The translations under genes and the position numbers were made by a program. Shown here in pieces: positions 33,501 through 41,583 of a DNA stretch of 64,000 bases. Location of the stretch: contig NZ_SAIY01000007.1 in assembly GCF_010560025.1 (NCBI RefSeq), positions 186,001 to 250,000 on the forward strand, read 5' to 3'. The notes below the pieces were generated by a model. The model ran no database searches and had not been told where the DNA came from. It saw only the letters and a program-made list of their open reading frames with translations. Each line of letters opens with the position of its first letter. The first letter of the stretch is position 1. The stretch comes from Verrucosispora sioxanthis (GTDB lineage Bacteria > Actinomycetota > Actinomycetes > Mycobacteriales > Micromonosporaceae).

Positions 33501-34723
33501 GAACCGGCCCGTACGCCGGGGTGGAACTTCGGCACCCGCATGCTCACCTTCGTACCCGAGCCGACGCCGGTCTCGACGACCAGGCCGAAGCCGTCGCCGA
33601 AGACCGACCGCAGGCGCTCGTCGACGTTCGACAACCCGACGTGCTGGCCCGGATCGTCCCCCGGGTCGCCGGTCGACCCGGCCAGCTCGGCGATCCCCGC
33701 GGTCAGCGTGGCCGGATCCATCCCCACTCCGTCGTCCTCCACCGTTATGTGGCATTCGGCGCCCGCGTCCCGGGCCTCGATGCTCACCATGCCCGTGCCC
33801 GGCTTGCGCGACAACCCGTGGCGTACCGCGTTCTCGACAAGTGGTTGCAGGCACAGGAACGGCAGGATCACCGGCAGCACCTCGGGGGCGATCTGGAGCC
33901 GCACCTGGAGCCGGTCGCCGAACCTGGCCCGTTCGATGGTCAGGTAGCGGTCGATCGAGCGCAGCTCCTCGGCCAGCGTGGTGAACTCGCCGTGCGCCCG
34001 GAACGAGTACCGGGTGAACTCGGCGAACTCCAGGATCAGCTCCCGGGCCCGTTCCGGGTCGGTACGGACGAAGGAACCGATCGCGGTCAGCGCGTTGTAG
34101 ATGAAGTGCGGGCTGATCTGGGCGCGCAGGGCGCGTACCTCAGCCCGGGCCAACCGCTCCCGGGACGAGTCCAGCTCCGCCAGGGCCAGTTGGCTGCCGG
34201 CCCAGTGGGCGGTCTCCAGGGTGGCCTGGACCAGACCGGGTGCCGGTGCACCGTCGGTGACGGCGACCAGCGCACCGGCGATCCGGCCCGACGCCCCACC
34301 GAGCGGGGCCACCACCGCGCCCCGGACCGGACAGTCGATCCGGTCGCAGGTCAGCTCCGCCTCGCCCAGCACGGTGGAACGCTCGGAGGCGATCACCCGT
34401 CGGGCGGCGGTCCGGAGCTGCTCCCGGTGGTGCGCGCCGCGTCCGTCCAGCGCGAGCAGGTCGTCGGCGTCGGTCAACGCCAGCCCTTCCGCGCCGACCA
34501 GGGTGCGCAGGTGACGGGCGGCCTTCGCCGCGCCGGCCGGGTTCAGCCCGGCCCGCAGCGGTTCGGCCGCCAGTCCGGCGGTGTGCAGCACCTCGTAGGT
34601 CGCCCGTTGCCCGGGCGTGGCGATGCCGCGCCGACCGCGCAGCCGGCCGACCGCGTACAGCGCCCCGGCCAGCACACTGACCAGTGAGAAGACGCCGATC
34701 ACGGCGGAGATGTTGCCACCCAC
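33497..34723 (-). CDS. LytS-type sensor histidine kinase
   Basis: A 408-residue kinase with one N-terminal membrane segment (about residues 5-25, ISAVIGVFSLVSVLAGALYAV). A GAF-like sensing region follows at about 35-190. Then comes the His_kinase (PF06580-type) domain with the phosphoacceptor in QISPHFIYNAL, and an HATPase domain (QPLVENAVRHG, DDGVGMD, HVGLSNVDERL). I start at GTG 34723, with AGGA eight bases upstream. Kinases of this type with LytTR partners sense pyruvate or other carboxylates in E. coli (BtsS, YpdA); a similar signal is inferred from the adjacent symporter. Confidence 0.85.
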   Translation of the reverse strand: MGGNISAVIGVFSLVSVLAGALYAVGRLRGRRGIATPGQRATYEVLHTAGLAAEPLRAGLNPAGAAKAARHLRTLVGAEGLALTDADDLLALDGRGAHHREQLRTAARRVIASERSTVLGEAELTCDRIDCPVRGAVVAPLGGASGRIAGALVAVTDGAPAPGLVQATLETAHWAGSQLALAELDSSRERLARAEVRALRAQISPHFIYNALTAIGSFVRTDPERARELILEFAEFTRYSFRAHGEFTTLAEELRSIDRYLTIERARFGDRLQVRLQIAPEVLPVILPFLCLQPLVENAVRHGLSRKPGTGMVSIEARDAGAECHITVEDDGVGMDPATLTAGIAELAGSTGDPGDDPGQHVGLSNVDERLRSVFGDGFGLVVETGVGSGTKVSMRVPKFHPGVRAGS

Positions 34724-34773
34724 GTCGACGATCCTGCTGGTTGCGGACGCTGCGGGAAAGGGGTGGACGCCGG

Positions 34774-36345
34774 TCAGTAGGCGCCCTTGCGCGCGACCAC
34801 CACGCCGACCGTGCGCCACAGGATGCTCAGGTCGTACGCCAGCGACCAGTTGTCGACGTAGTACAGGTCCAGTCGGACCGCCTCGTCCCAGGAGAGATCG
34901 GAGCGACCAGACACCTGCCACAATCCGGTCATTCCCGGGCGGACCAGCAGTCGGCGTCGGACATCACCGAGGAAGTCACCGTCGTCGGCGGGCAGCGGAC
35001 GCGGCCCGACCAGCGACATCTCACCCTTGAGCACGTTGATCAGCTGCGGCAGCTCGTCGAGCGACGAGGCGCGCAGGAAACGGCCCACCGGGAACACCCG
35101 TGGATCCTGCTTCATCTTGAACAGCATGCCGTCGGTCTCGTTCTGGTCGACCAGGCTGGCCAGCCGGTCCTCCGCGTCGACGTACATGGTCCGGAACTTC
35201 CACACCCGGAACGTGCGCCCCTCGTGTCCCACCCGGGGTTGCCGGAAGAAGACCGGACCCGGGTCGGAGATCCGGATCGCGATGGCGATCGCGATGAACA
35301 CCGGGATCAGCGCGAGCAGTCCGAGCCCGGCGGCGACCCGGTCCATCATGTTCTTGGCCAGCAGCGCCGGCCCGGAGAGGGTGGGCTCCTCGACGTGCAG
35401 CAGCGGCAGGCCCTCGATCGGGCGGATGTGCACCCGGGGCCCGGCGATGTCGGTCAGCTGTGGGGCCACCACCAGGTCGACCCCGGAACCCTCCAACTGC
35501 CAGGCCAGGCGGCGCAGCTCACCGGGCTCGGCGCTGGCCGAGCCGCAGACCGCGATGGTGTCCGCGCCCATCTCGCGGACCAGGGCCAGCACGTCGCGAC
35601 CGGCGTACACCGGGACCGGCGTCTGCACGCCCTTGGCGGCCGCGTACCCGTCGGTGATGTGGATGGCGACCGGGACCAGCCCGGCGGCCGGGGTGCGGGT
35701 GACGGCCGTGTACACCTCCAGGCACTCCGGCAGGGTGCCGACCAGCACCATCCGGTGCGCCGCCTGCTGGATGTTGCGCCGGACGGTGTGCAGCACGAAA
35801 CGGGCCAGGATCCGGCCCAGCAGGATCAGCAGCAGCGCCAGCAGCAGCGCCGTACCGACGGTGAACCGGGACAGGTCGGTCTTGGTGGCGAAGGCGAGGA
35901 ACGACAGCGCCGCGCAGACGGCGACCCCGGCCCGGATCACCCGCTTGAACTCGTCCGGCCCCAGCCCGAGACAGCGCCGGTCGTAGGCCCCGTTGAACCA
36001 GAGGGTGACCAGCCAGCCGAGTGGCAGCAGCAGGAACGCCACCGTGTAGAACCAGGTCGGATCGTTCTGGGCCTGGTGGAAACCCGCGGTGGCCTGGTCG
36101 AAGGTGCGGATCGCGGTGTAACTGGCGAAGGCCGCGGCGGCGAAGTCGAGCAGCAGCAGGATCGCCGTGTACGGCCGGTGCCAGCGCGACACGCGCCGCC
36201 GGGCCCGGGCCCACGCCGATCGGGGTACGCCGTTCGGAGACGGCGGGTTGGGCGGCTGGATCTCGAAGCTGTCGACGTGCCGCACGAGTCTGCTCCGGCC
36301 TTCGTTGGTCACCGGGCGCTGGAGGCTAGCCGTCACCTCACCCAT
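34774..36345 (-). CDS. Polyprenyl-phosphate sugar-1-phosphate transferase (exopolysaccharide initiating enzyme)
   Basis: A 523-residue WcaJ/WbaP-like membrane enzyme that starts a repeat unit by moving a sugar-1-phosphate from a nucleotide sugar to undecaprenyl phosphate. The N-terminal half has about four membrane segments and a nucleotide-fold region (HRMVLVGTLPECLEVY). The C-terminal transferase domain begins at AKNMMDRVAAGLGLL and contains PVFFRQPRVG, FRTMYVDAE, ASSLDELPQLINVLKGEMSLVGPRP and RPGMTGLWQVSGRS. Its product suits the LCP ligases and glycosyltransferases in this window. The start is ambiguous among ATG 36357, ATG 36345 and GTG 36336; I use 36345. Confidence 0.85.
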   Translation of the reverse strand: MGEVTASLQRPVTNEGRSRLVRHVDSFEIQPPNPPSPNGVPRSAWARARRRVSRWHRPYTAILLLLDFAAAAFASYTAIRTFDQATAGFHQAQNDPTWFYTVAFLLLPLGWLVTLWFNGAYDRRCLGLGPDEFKRVIRAGVAVCAALSFLAFATKTDLSRFTVGTALLLALLLILLGRILARFVLHTVRRNIQQAAHRMVLVGTLPECLEVYTAVTRTPAAGLVPVAIHITDGYAAAKGVQTPVPVYAGRDVLALVREMGADTIAVCGSASAEPGELRRLAWQLEGSGVDLVVAPQLTDIAGPRVHIRPIEGLPLLHVEEPTLSGPALLAKNMMDRVAAGLGLLALIPVFIAIAIAIRISDPGPVFFRQPRVGHEGRTFRVWKFRTMYVDAEDRLASLVDQNETDGMLFKMKQDPRVFPVGRFLRASSLDELPQLINVLKGEMSLVGPRPLPADDGDFLGDVRRRLLVRPGMTGLWQVSGRSDLSWDEAVRLDLYYVDNWSLAYDLSILWRTVGVVVARKGAY

Positions 36346-36518
36346 GTCCTCCCGCATGACCCATGGCGTTCACTCGCCGTGACCGCCCGGGTCGCTCACC
36401 GTTCCAGTTTCCCACGCGAGTTCCGTTCCGTCGCCGACCCGAGGGACATTGCGCGGCGGCCACCTACCGCCTGGGATCTGGCCGGCCCCATGCCATTCGG
36501 AAGCCGGGGACCGGGGCC

Positions 36519-36524
36519 ACTATA
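36519..36524 (-). promoter_or_regulatory. Possible -10 element of the sugar transferase gene
   Basis: TATAGT on the minus strand, rare in this G+C-rich DNA, predicts +1 near 36512 and a leader of about 165 bases. It lies between 8-bp inverted arms (CCGGGGCC / GGCCCCGG). The rest of this 256-base gap shows nothing. Confidence 0.35.
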
Positions 36525-36612
36525 CCGATGGATGGCGGCCCCGGTAGAGCGCCGGACCGGTGGTTGCGCACCGCGCGTCCGATTCCGCTCCGTAATCAGT
36601 GAGTGGCGTTAC

Positions 36613-37473
36613 TCACCGTACGAGTCTGGACAACCGTCGGTCAGCAAGGGGCTTTCCGCCGGTCTGGCAGGTCGGGCAGTACTGGAGGCTGGAGTCGGCG
36701 AACGAGACCTCCCGGACGGTGTCGCCGCAGACCGGACAGGGCAGCCCGGTGCGGGCGTGCACCTTCAGCCCGGACCGCTTCTCGCCCTTCAACTCCGCCG
36801 CCCGCTGCCCCAGCGACCTGGTCACCGCGTCACCCAGCACCCGACGGGTCGCCGCGTGCAGGGTCGCCATCTGATCGTCGGACAGCCGGTCGGTCAACGC
36901 GAACGGCGACAGCTTCGCGGCGTGCAGGATCTCGTCGGAGTACGCGTTGCCGACCCCGCCGAGCACCGACTGGTCGGTGAGCACCCCCTTGACCTGGCCC
37001 CGGCGGCCACGCAGCGCGCTGGCGAAGGTGGCCAGGTCGGCCGAGAGCGCGTCCGGCCCGAGCTTGGCCACCCCCGGCACCGCCTGCGGGTCCGTCACCA
37101 GGTAGGCGGCGAGCTTCTTCTGCGTACCGGCCTCGGTCAGGTCGAAGCCGGAGCCGTCGTCGAGGCGTACCCGGATCGCGATCGGTCCCTTGCCGGGGCG
37201 TAGCGGAACGGTCGAGGCGAACGCCTCCCGGTAGTGCAACCAGCCGGCGCGGGCCAGGTGGACCACCAGGTGCAGACCGCCGTCGAAGACCACGTCGAGG
37301 AACTTGCCGTACCGCCGGGCGTCGATCACCGCCCGGCCCGCGACGGCGGTCGGCGCCGGGTCGTACGTCTTCAGGGCGCTGATGGCGGCGACCTCCAGAC
37401 GGTCGACACGCCGGCCCACCGCACGCTGTCGCAGGTAACCGGCGAGCGCCTCCACCTCCGGTAGTTCGGGCAT
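36613..37473 (-). CDS. Formamidopyrimidine-DNA glycosylase/endonuclease VIII family
   Basis: A 286-residue base-excision repair enzyme. The catalytic N-terminus is MPELPEVEAL (Pro2 as the Schiff-base nucleophile, Glu3). The helix-two-turn-helix includes TDQSVLGGVGNAYSDEILHAAKLSPF. The C-terminal zinc finger is CPVCGDTVREVSFADSSLQYCPTCQ. These remove oxidised bases such as 8-oxoguanine and nick the strand. Several actinomycetes carry multiple paralogues, so I do not assign mutM or nei. ATG 37473 is exactly at the +1 predicted from its -10, which overlaps the divergent gene's -10. Confidence 0.88.
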   Translation of the reverse strand: MPELPEVEALAGYLRQRAVGRRVDRLEVAAISALKTYDPAPTAVAGRAVIDARRYGKFLDVVFDGGLHLVVHLARAGWLHYREAFASTVPLRPGKGPIAIRVRLDDGSGFDLTEAGTQKKLAAYLVTDPQAVPGVAKLGPDALSADLATFASALRGRRGQVKGVLTDQSVLGGVGNAYSDEILHAAKLSPFALTDRLSDDQMATLHAATRRVLGDAVTRSLGQRAAELKGEKRSGLKVHARTGLPCPVCGDTVREVSFADSSLQYCPTCQTGGKPLADRRLSRLVR

Positions 37474-37479
37474 CGTCCA

Positions 37480-37489
37480 ACGGTAGCCT
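37480..37489. promoter_or_regulatory. Overlapping divergent -10 elements
   Basis: ACGGTAGCCT holds a minus-strand -10 (TACCGT, 37480-37485) and a plus-strand -10 (TAGCCT, 37484-37489) that share bases 37484-37485. Predicted starts are 37473 on the minus strand (the ATG itself) and 37496 on the plus strand (two bases before the GTG). Confidence 0.55.
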
Positions 37490-37497
37490 TCTTTCCC

Positions 37498-38838
37498 GTG
37501 AGAATCGTGGTGGCGCACAACCGGTACCGAGAAGCTCAGCCGTCCGGTGAGAACACCATCGTCGACGCCGAGATCGCCCAGCTCACCGCCGCCGGGGTGG
37601 AGGTGCTGCCGTTCCTGCGCAGTTCGGACGAGATCCCGACGATGCCGAGGACGGCGAAGGCGCTGCTGCCGATCTCCCCGATCTACGCTCCCCGCGCCCA
37701 GCAGGAGTTGGCCCAGCTGCTCACCGAGCACCGGCCGGACGTGCTGCACCTGCACAACCCGTACCCACTGCTGTCGCCCTGGGTGGTGCGGACCGCGCAC
37801 CGGCACGGGGTGCCGGTGGTGCAGACGGTGCACAACTACCGACAGGTCTGCTCCTCGGGGCTGTACTTCCGGGACGGCATGATCTGCCAGGACTGCCGGG
37901 GCCGGGCCCTGGGCGTGCCGGCGGTGGTGCACCGCTGCTACCGGGGATCGCGGGCGCAGAGCGCGCTGATGGCCACCACGCTGGCCGTGCACCGGGGCAC
38001 CTGGAAGTCGGTGGACCGGTTCATCGCGCTGACCACCGCGGTCGCCGATCACCTGCGTGACTACGGCATCCCCGATTCGCGAATCGTCGTGAAGCCGAAC
38101 GGAATCCCCGACCCGGGCGCGCCCGCACCGCTGGGCCAGGGTTTCCTGTTCCTCGGCCGGCTCTCCCCCGAGAAGGGCCTCGACCTGCTAGTGGAGGCCT
38201 GGCGGCGACACCCGGACGGCGCCTTGGGCCCGCTGCGCGTCGCCGGAGACGGTGAGCTGCGCCCGCTTGTCGAAGCGCTGGCGGCAGAGCGCTCCGACGT
38301 GGCCTACCTCGGCCCGCTGGACCGGGCCGGCGTCCGGCAGGCGCTGGCCGACAGCGCCGTGGTGCTGGCGACGTCCACCTGGCACGACGTGCTGCCGACC
38401 GTGATCATCGAGGCGTTGGCCAGCGGCCGGCCGGTGCTCGGCACCGCACTCGGCGGCATTCCCTACCTGGTCGGCGCGGACACCCCTCGGGAGCCCGCCG
38501 GTACCGGTCCGGCCGTGGCCGCCTCGGCGTCCGCCCCAGCCGTCTCCGGTGCCGTGCCCGGCTCCTCGGCTCCGGACTCCGGCGACCGGCCCGACGCCGG
38601 GTCCTCGGTACCGGGCAACGCTGCCGGGCAGCGGTGGGCGGTGCCGGCCGGTGTGATGACCGGCGAGGCGGGCTGGGTCGTGCCGCCGGAGCCGGCCGCC
38701 CTGGCCGCCGCCCTGCCGATGGCCGCCGCCGGTGCCTCGGCGCTCTCGACTGCCGCCCGGCTGCGTTACGAGCGCAACTTCCACCCGGACACCGTCACCC
38801 AGCGCCTGATCGACATCTACGCCGGCCTGCGCCGCTGA
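37498..38838 (+). CDS. GT4-family glycosyltransferase
   Basis: A 446-residue retaining glycosyltransferase of the GT4 type with two Rossmann halves. The N-terminal domain has VVAHNRYREAQPSGENTIVDAEI and DVLHLHNPYPLLSP. The C-terminal nucleotide-sugar domain has FLGRLSPEKGLDLLVEAW and the acidic loop HDVLPTVIIEALASGRPVLGTALGG. It probably adds a sugar to a lipid-linked surface polymer. A low-complexity Ala/Pro/Ser/Gly insertion of about 60 residues (roughly 325-385) interrupts the region after GGIPYLVGAD and rejoins at GEAGWVVPPEP, which is unusual. The GTG start fits the shared divergent promoter. Confidence 0.82.
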   Translation: MRIVVAHNRYREAQPSGENTIVDAEIAQLTAAGVEVLPFLRSSDEIPTMPRTAKALLPISPIYAPRAQQELAQLLTEHRPDVLHLHNPYPLLSPWVVRTAHRHGVPVVQTVHNYRQVCSSGLYFRDGMICQDCRGRALGVPAVVHRCYRGSRAQSALMATTLAVHRGTWKSVDRFIALTTAVADHLRDYGIPDSRIVVKPNGIPDPGAPAPLGQGFLFLGRLSPEKGLDLLVEAWRRHPDGALGPLRVAGDGELRPLVEALAAERSDVAYLGPLDRAGVRQALADSAVVLATSTWHDVLPTVIIEALASGRPVLGTALGGIPYLVGADTPREPAGTGPAVAASASAPAVSGAVPGSSAPDSGDRPDAGSSVPGNAAGQRWAVPAGVMTGEAGWVVPPEPAALAAALPMAAAGASALSTAARLRYERNFHPDTVTQRLIDIYAGLRR

Positions 38839-38851
38839 GGGCGGCACGGCT

Positions 38852-38899
38852 TGCGGGATGTCGCGGCTTCCCGGCGACAGGAAGCCGCGACATCCCGCA
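38852..38899. terminator. Bidirectional hairpin, family A
   Basis: A perfect 20-bp inverted repeat (38852-38871 with 38880-38899) with an eight-base loop lies between the convergent GT4 and CDP-alcohol transferase genes. Its right arm contains CCGCGACATCCCGCATCT, nearly identical to the repeat at 27,955-27,972. Confidence 0.75.
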
Positions 38900-38926
38900 T
38901 CTCACGAACGGGTGCCGCGACGTCGG

Positions 38927-39655
38927 TCAGCGGAGGCTGGCGCGGGCCGAGAAGGCGATGCTGGCCAGGAGGAAGCCCCCGTTGACTGCGATGAAGGCGA
39001 GCATCACCCACAGGGTGAGGGCTGGGGCCAGGGCCAGGACCAGGGCGGCCACGAAGATGACGGCGCCGTAGTCGCGGACCAGCTTTACCAGGCGTACGGG
39101 CAGGCTGGTGGAGGTGACCATGCTGGCCGCGTTCGGGCCGGACTGCATCACCGAGGTGACCAGGTTGACCATCCAGGTGCCGGCGAACGCCGCCACCAGC
39201 CAGGTCGGCGTCGCCGGCTGCTGCGCCACGGCGGTGGCGGACAGGGCGGCGACCAGGGCGATCTGGGCGGCCACGTCACAGAGCACGTCGACCCGGGCGC
39301 CCGCCGCGCTGCCCTGCCCGGTCACCCGGGCCAGTTGACCGTCGGCGCAGTCCAGGGCGTACGCGATCTGCCAGCCGACCAGGGCGACAAGCCCGACCAC
39401 CGGAGCCGGCACGTCCCCGCTGGCGACCGGGCCGGCGAGCGCGACCACGGTGACCGAGGTGGCCAGCCCGAGCAGCAGGTTGGTGATGGTCAACGCGGTC
39501 GGCCGGAGCCCGAGACGCTGGGCGACGAGCGCGAAGACCGCGCCGATCCACTGGCTGACCGACTCGCTGAACAGGCCACCGCCCCGGTTCACCCGGTGGA
39601 AGTCGGTGACCGTGGGGTGGGACGGCTCAGCCAAGGTGCTCACGAAGGGCGTCAA
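38927..39655 (-). CDS. CDP-alcohol phosphatidyltransferase family protein
   Basis: A 242-residue membrane enzyme with about five membrane segments. It carries the CDP-alcohol phosphotransferase signature DCADGQLARVTGQGSAAGARVDVLCD, which supplies the metal-binding aspartates in the pattern DGxxAR...G...D...D. Such enzymes transfer a phosphoalcohol from a CDP-alcohol to an acceptor hydroxyl at the membrane. It is the last gene of a three-gene unit with the dehydrogenase (29-base overlap) and nucleotidyltransferase, which could supply the CDP-activated donor. TTG 39655 has GGGAG six bases upstream; GTG 39643 is an alternative start. Confidence 0.8.
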   Translation of the reverse strand: MTPFVSTLAEPSHPTVTDFHRVNRGGGLFSESVSQWIGAVFALVAQRLGLRPTALTITNLLLGLATSVTVVALAGPVASGDVPAPVVGLVALVGWQIAYALDCADGQLARVTGQGSAAGARVDVLCDVAAQIALVAALSATAVAQQPATPTWLVAAFAGTWMVNLVTSVMQSGPNAASMVTSTSLPVRLVKLVRDYGAVIFVAALVLALAPALTLWVMLAFIAVNGGFLLASIAFSARASLR

Positions 39656-40694
39656 CGTAGTCTCCCAGCCGGGTACGTAGGTCGTCGGCGGACAGCGCCA
39701 GGTGCTCGAGGATCGTGTAACGGTCGGGCCGGGTGTGCGGGGCGAAGGCCACCGCCTCGACGAACTGCTCGTCGGTCAGCCCGAGGTCGGCGGGTCGGGT
39801 GGACAGCCCGTGCCGGTGCAGGCAGCGGGCGAGCTGGCCGAACCGTTCCAGGTCGCCCCGGAGGAAGGTGCAGAACAGCGCGCCGAGGCCGGCCTGTTCC
39901 CCGTGCGAGGCGGTGCTCGGGAAGAGGTGGTCGATGGCGTGCGAGATCTCGTGGTCGCCGCCGCTGGCCGGCCGGCTGGACCCGCAGATCGACATCGAGA
40001 TGCCGCCCAGGATCAGCGCCTCGGCCAGCGTGGTCAGGAACCCGTCGTCGGTGATCTTCCCGGGATGGTTGACCAGCGCCTCCGCGCCGGTGCGGGCCAG
40101 CGTCACGGCCAGCCCGTCGATCGGCTCGCCGCGCACCTCGTGGGCCAGTTCCCAGTCGGCGCAGGCGCTGAGGTTGCTCACCGCGTCGCCGATGCCGGCC
40201 TGGGTCTGCCGATCCGGGCCGTTCTCCACGAAGTCGAGGTCGACCAGGACGGCGATCGGGATGTGCACCCCGTACGAGCCCTTGCCGCCCTCGTGGGTAA
40301 GCGACGCCACCGGAGAGGCGATCCCGTCGTTGGCGAGGCTGGTCGCCACGGTGACCATCGGGATGCCGTAGCGGGTGGCGGCGTACTTGGCGGTGTCGAT
40401 GGTCTTTCCGCCACCGATACCGACGACGGCGTCGTAGTTGCGGCGACGCAGCTGGTCGCCGAGCTCGTTGGCGGAGTCGACGCTGCCGCCGGCGACGGTG
40501 AACACGTCGGCCGACCCGAGCGAGGGCCGGCACAGCTCGACGATCTTCTCGCCCTGACCCGGGCCGACCACCACCGCGACGTCGCCGCCGCTGGAGATCC
40601 GGCGGTCGGCCAGCAGCGAGCCGAGGTCGGCCACCGCACCCCGGCGGACCTCGATCGACAGCGGCGTCGCGACGGTACGGGCTAGTAGCGGCAC
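39627..40694 (-). CDS. Glycerol-1-phosphate dehydrogenase-like (iron-containing alcohol dehydrogenase family)
   Basis: A 355-residue NAD(P)-dependent dehydrogenase of the family that includes archaeal EgsA and bacterial AraM. The nucleotide-binding signature is VVGIGGGKTIDTAKYAA. Metal ligands are suggested by GIGDAVSN, GGDHEISHAIDHL and ASHGEQAGLG. It could make sn-glycerol-1-phosphate, or a related polyol phosphate, from dihydroxyacetone phosphate. GTG 40694 overlaps the nucleotidyltransferase stop by 13 bases, so the two genes are coupled. The stereochemistry and true substrate are inference. Confidence 0.75.
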   Translation of the reverse strand: MPLLARTVATPLSIEVRRGAVADLGSLLADRRISSGGDVAVVVGPGQGEKIVELCRPSLGSADVFTVAGGSVDSANELGDQLRRRNYDAVVGIGGGKTIDTAKYAATRYGIPMVTVATSLANDGIASPVASLTHEGGKGSYGVHIPIAVLVDLDFVENGPDRQTQAGIGDAVSNLSACADWELAHEVRGEPIDGLAVTLARTGAEALVNHPGKITDDGFLTTLAEALILGGISMSICGSSRPASGGDHEISHAIDHLFPSTASHGEQAGLGALFCTFLRGDLERFGQLARCLHRHGLSTRPADLGLTDEQFVEAVAFAPHTRPDRYTILEHLALSADDLRTRLGDYVDALREHLG

Positions 40695-41446
40695 GCGATC
40701 TCCCGCGCCCGGGCCAGGTCGGCGTGGTTGTCGACCTCGACCCAGGCCACATCACCGATCGGTGCGGCCCGGACCTCGCCGCCACGGTCGGCGAACTCCT
40801 GGTACCCGTCCTCGTAGTACAGGTTCGGGTCACGTCGCCAGGTCGCCTCCAGGGCGTCGGCGAGCGCCTCGGCCACCTGCGGCTCGATGAGGGTGGCCCC
40901 GATGTACTCGCCGTACGCCTCGCCCGGGTCCATCAGCTTGGTGATCCGGGTGAGTTGGCCGGCGGCGTCGAAGGTGGTCTTCATCTCCTCCTCGGCCAGC
41001 GGCTTGAGGGTGTCGACCGCGAGCAGCACGCCCGGCCCCCGCTCGGCCAGCAGGGTCTTCTCGATGCTCACCGGGTGCACGGTGTCGCCGTTGACCAGCA
41101 GAACGCCTCGGGAGAACCAGTCACGCGCCAGCCAGAGGGAGTACGCGTTGTTCCACTCCTCGGCCTTGTCGTTGGGCACCAGGGTGATCGTGACGCCGTA
41201 CCGACGCTCCAGCTCCGCCTGGCGTTCGCGGACGGCGTCGGCGGCGTAGCCGACCACCACCACGACCTCGGTGAGCCCCACCTCGGCCAGGTTGCGCAGC
41301 GCGATGTCGAGGATGGTGATCTCACCGTCCACCGGCACCAGCGCCTTGGGCAGGGTGTCGGTGTACGGGCGCAGCCGGCGACCCGCGCCAGCTGCCAGCA
41401 CCATTCCGACCATGCCCGCATCAGTTCCTGTTCTCGCAGCGTTCAC
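40682..41446 (-). CDS. Sugar/alcohol-phosphate nucleotidyltransferase (phosphocholine cytidylyltransferase-like)
   Basis: A 254-residue nucleotidyltransferase. The signature VLAAGAGRRLRPYTDTLPKALVPV is followed by ILDIALRNLAEVGLTEVVVVVGY. The PNDKAEEWNNAYSLWLARDWF and LLVNGDTVHP segments resemble LicC-type phosphocholine or phosphoalcohol cytidylyltransferases. It probably makes a CDP-alcohol for the adjacent CDP-alcohol transferase. I start at GTG 41446, exactly the +1 predicted from TATCCT at 41453-41458; this adds ten residues before the usual MVGMVLAAG. It leads the three-gene operon. Confidence 0.8.
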   Translation of the reverse strand: MNAARTGTDAGMVGMVLAAGAGRRLRPYTDTLPKALVPVDGEITILDIALRNLAEVGLTEVVVVVGYAADAVRERQAELERRYGVTITLVPNDKAEEWNNAYSLWLARDWFSRGVLLVNGDTVHPVSIEKTLLAERGPGVLLAVDTLKPLAEEEMKTTFDAAGQLTRITKLMDPGEAYGEYIGATLIEPQVAEALADALEATWRRDPNLYYEDGYQEFADRGGEVRAAPIGDVAWVEVDNHADLARAREIACRY

Positions 41447-41452
41447 CGAAGG

Positions 41453-41458
41453 AGGATA
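41453..41458 (-). promoter_or_regulatory. -10 element of the CDP-alcohol operon (leaderless)
   Basis: TATCCT on the minus strand, with the predicted +1 at 41446, the G of the GTG. Confidence 0.6.
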
Positions 41459-41477
41459 GCGCCGCCCGGGGCGGCGC
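41459..41477 (-). other. G+C hairpin abutting the -10 of the CDP-alcohol operon
   Basis: Complementary 9-base arms flank a single G. It sits directly upstream of the -10, where a -35 would be, and 107 bases past the NUDIX stop. It could be the NUDIX terminator or an operator; I cannot tell. Confidence 0.35.
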
Positions 41478-41583
41478 CGTCGCCGGTCAACCGGCCACCG
41501 GTCGTCCCCGTCCGGCGGCAACCCCGGTCAGCCCCGGCAGAACCGCCGGGTCGGCTCGTCACCCGTGTACCGGGGCCCGACCC

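Noticed and set aside
34684..37203. A very long plus-strand open frame (over 800 codons)
   Set aside because: It is the antisense shadow of the kinase, sugar transferase and fpg genes. Its translation is Arg/Gly/Gln-rich with no family pattern, as expected from high-GC third positions.
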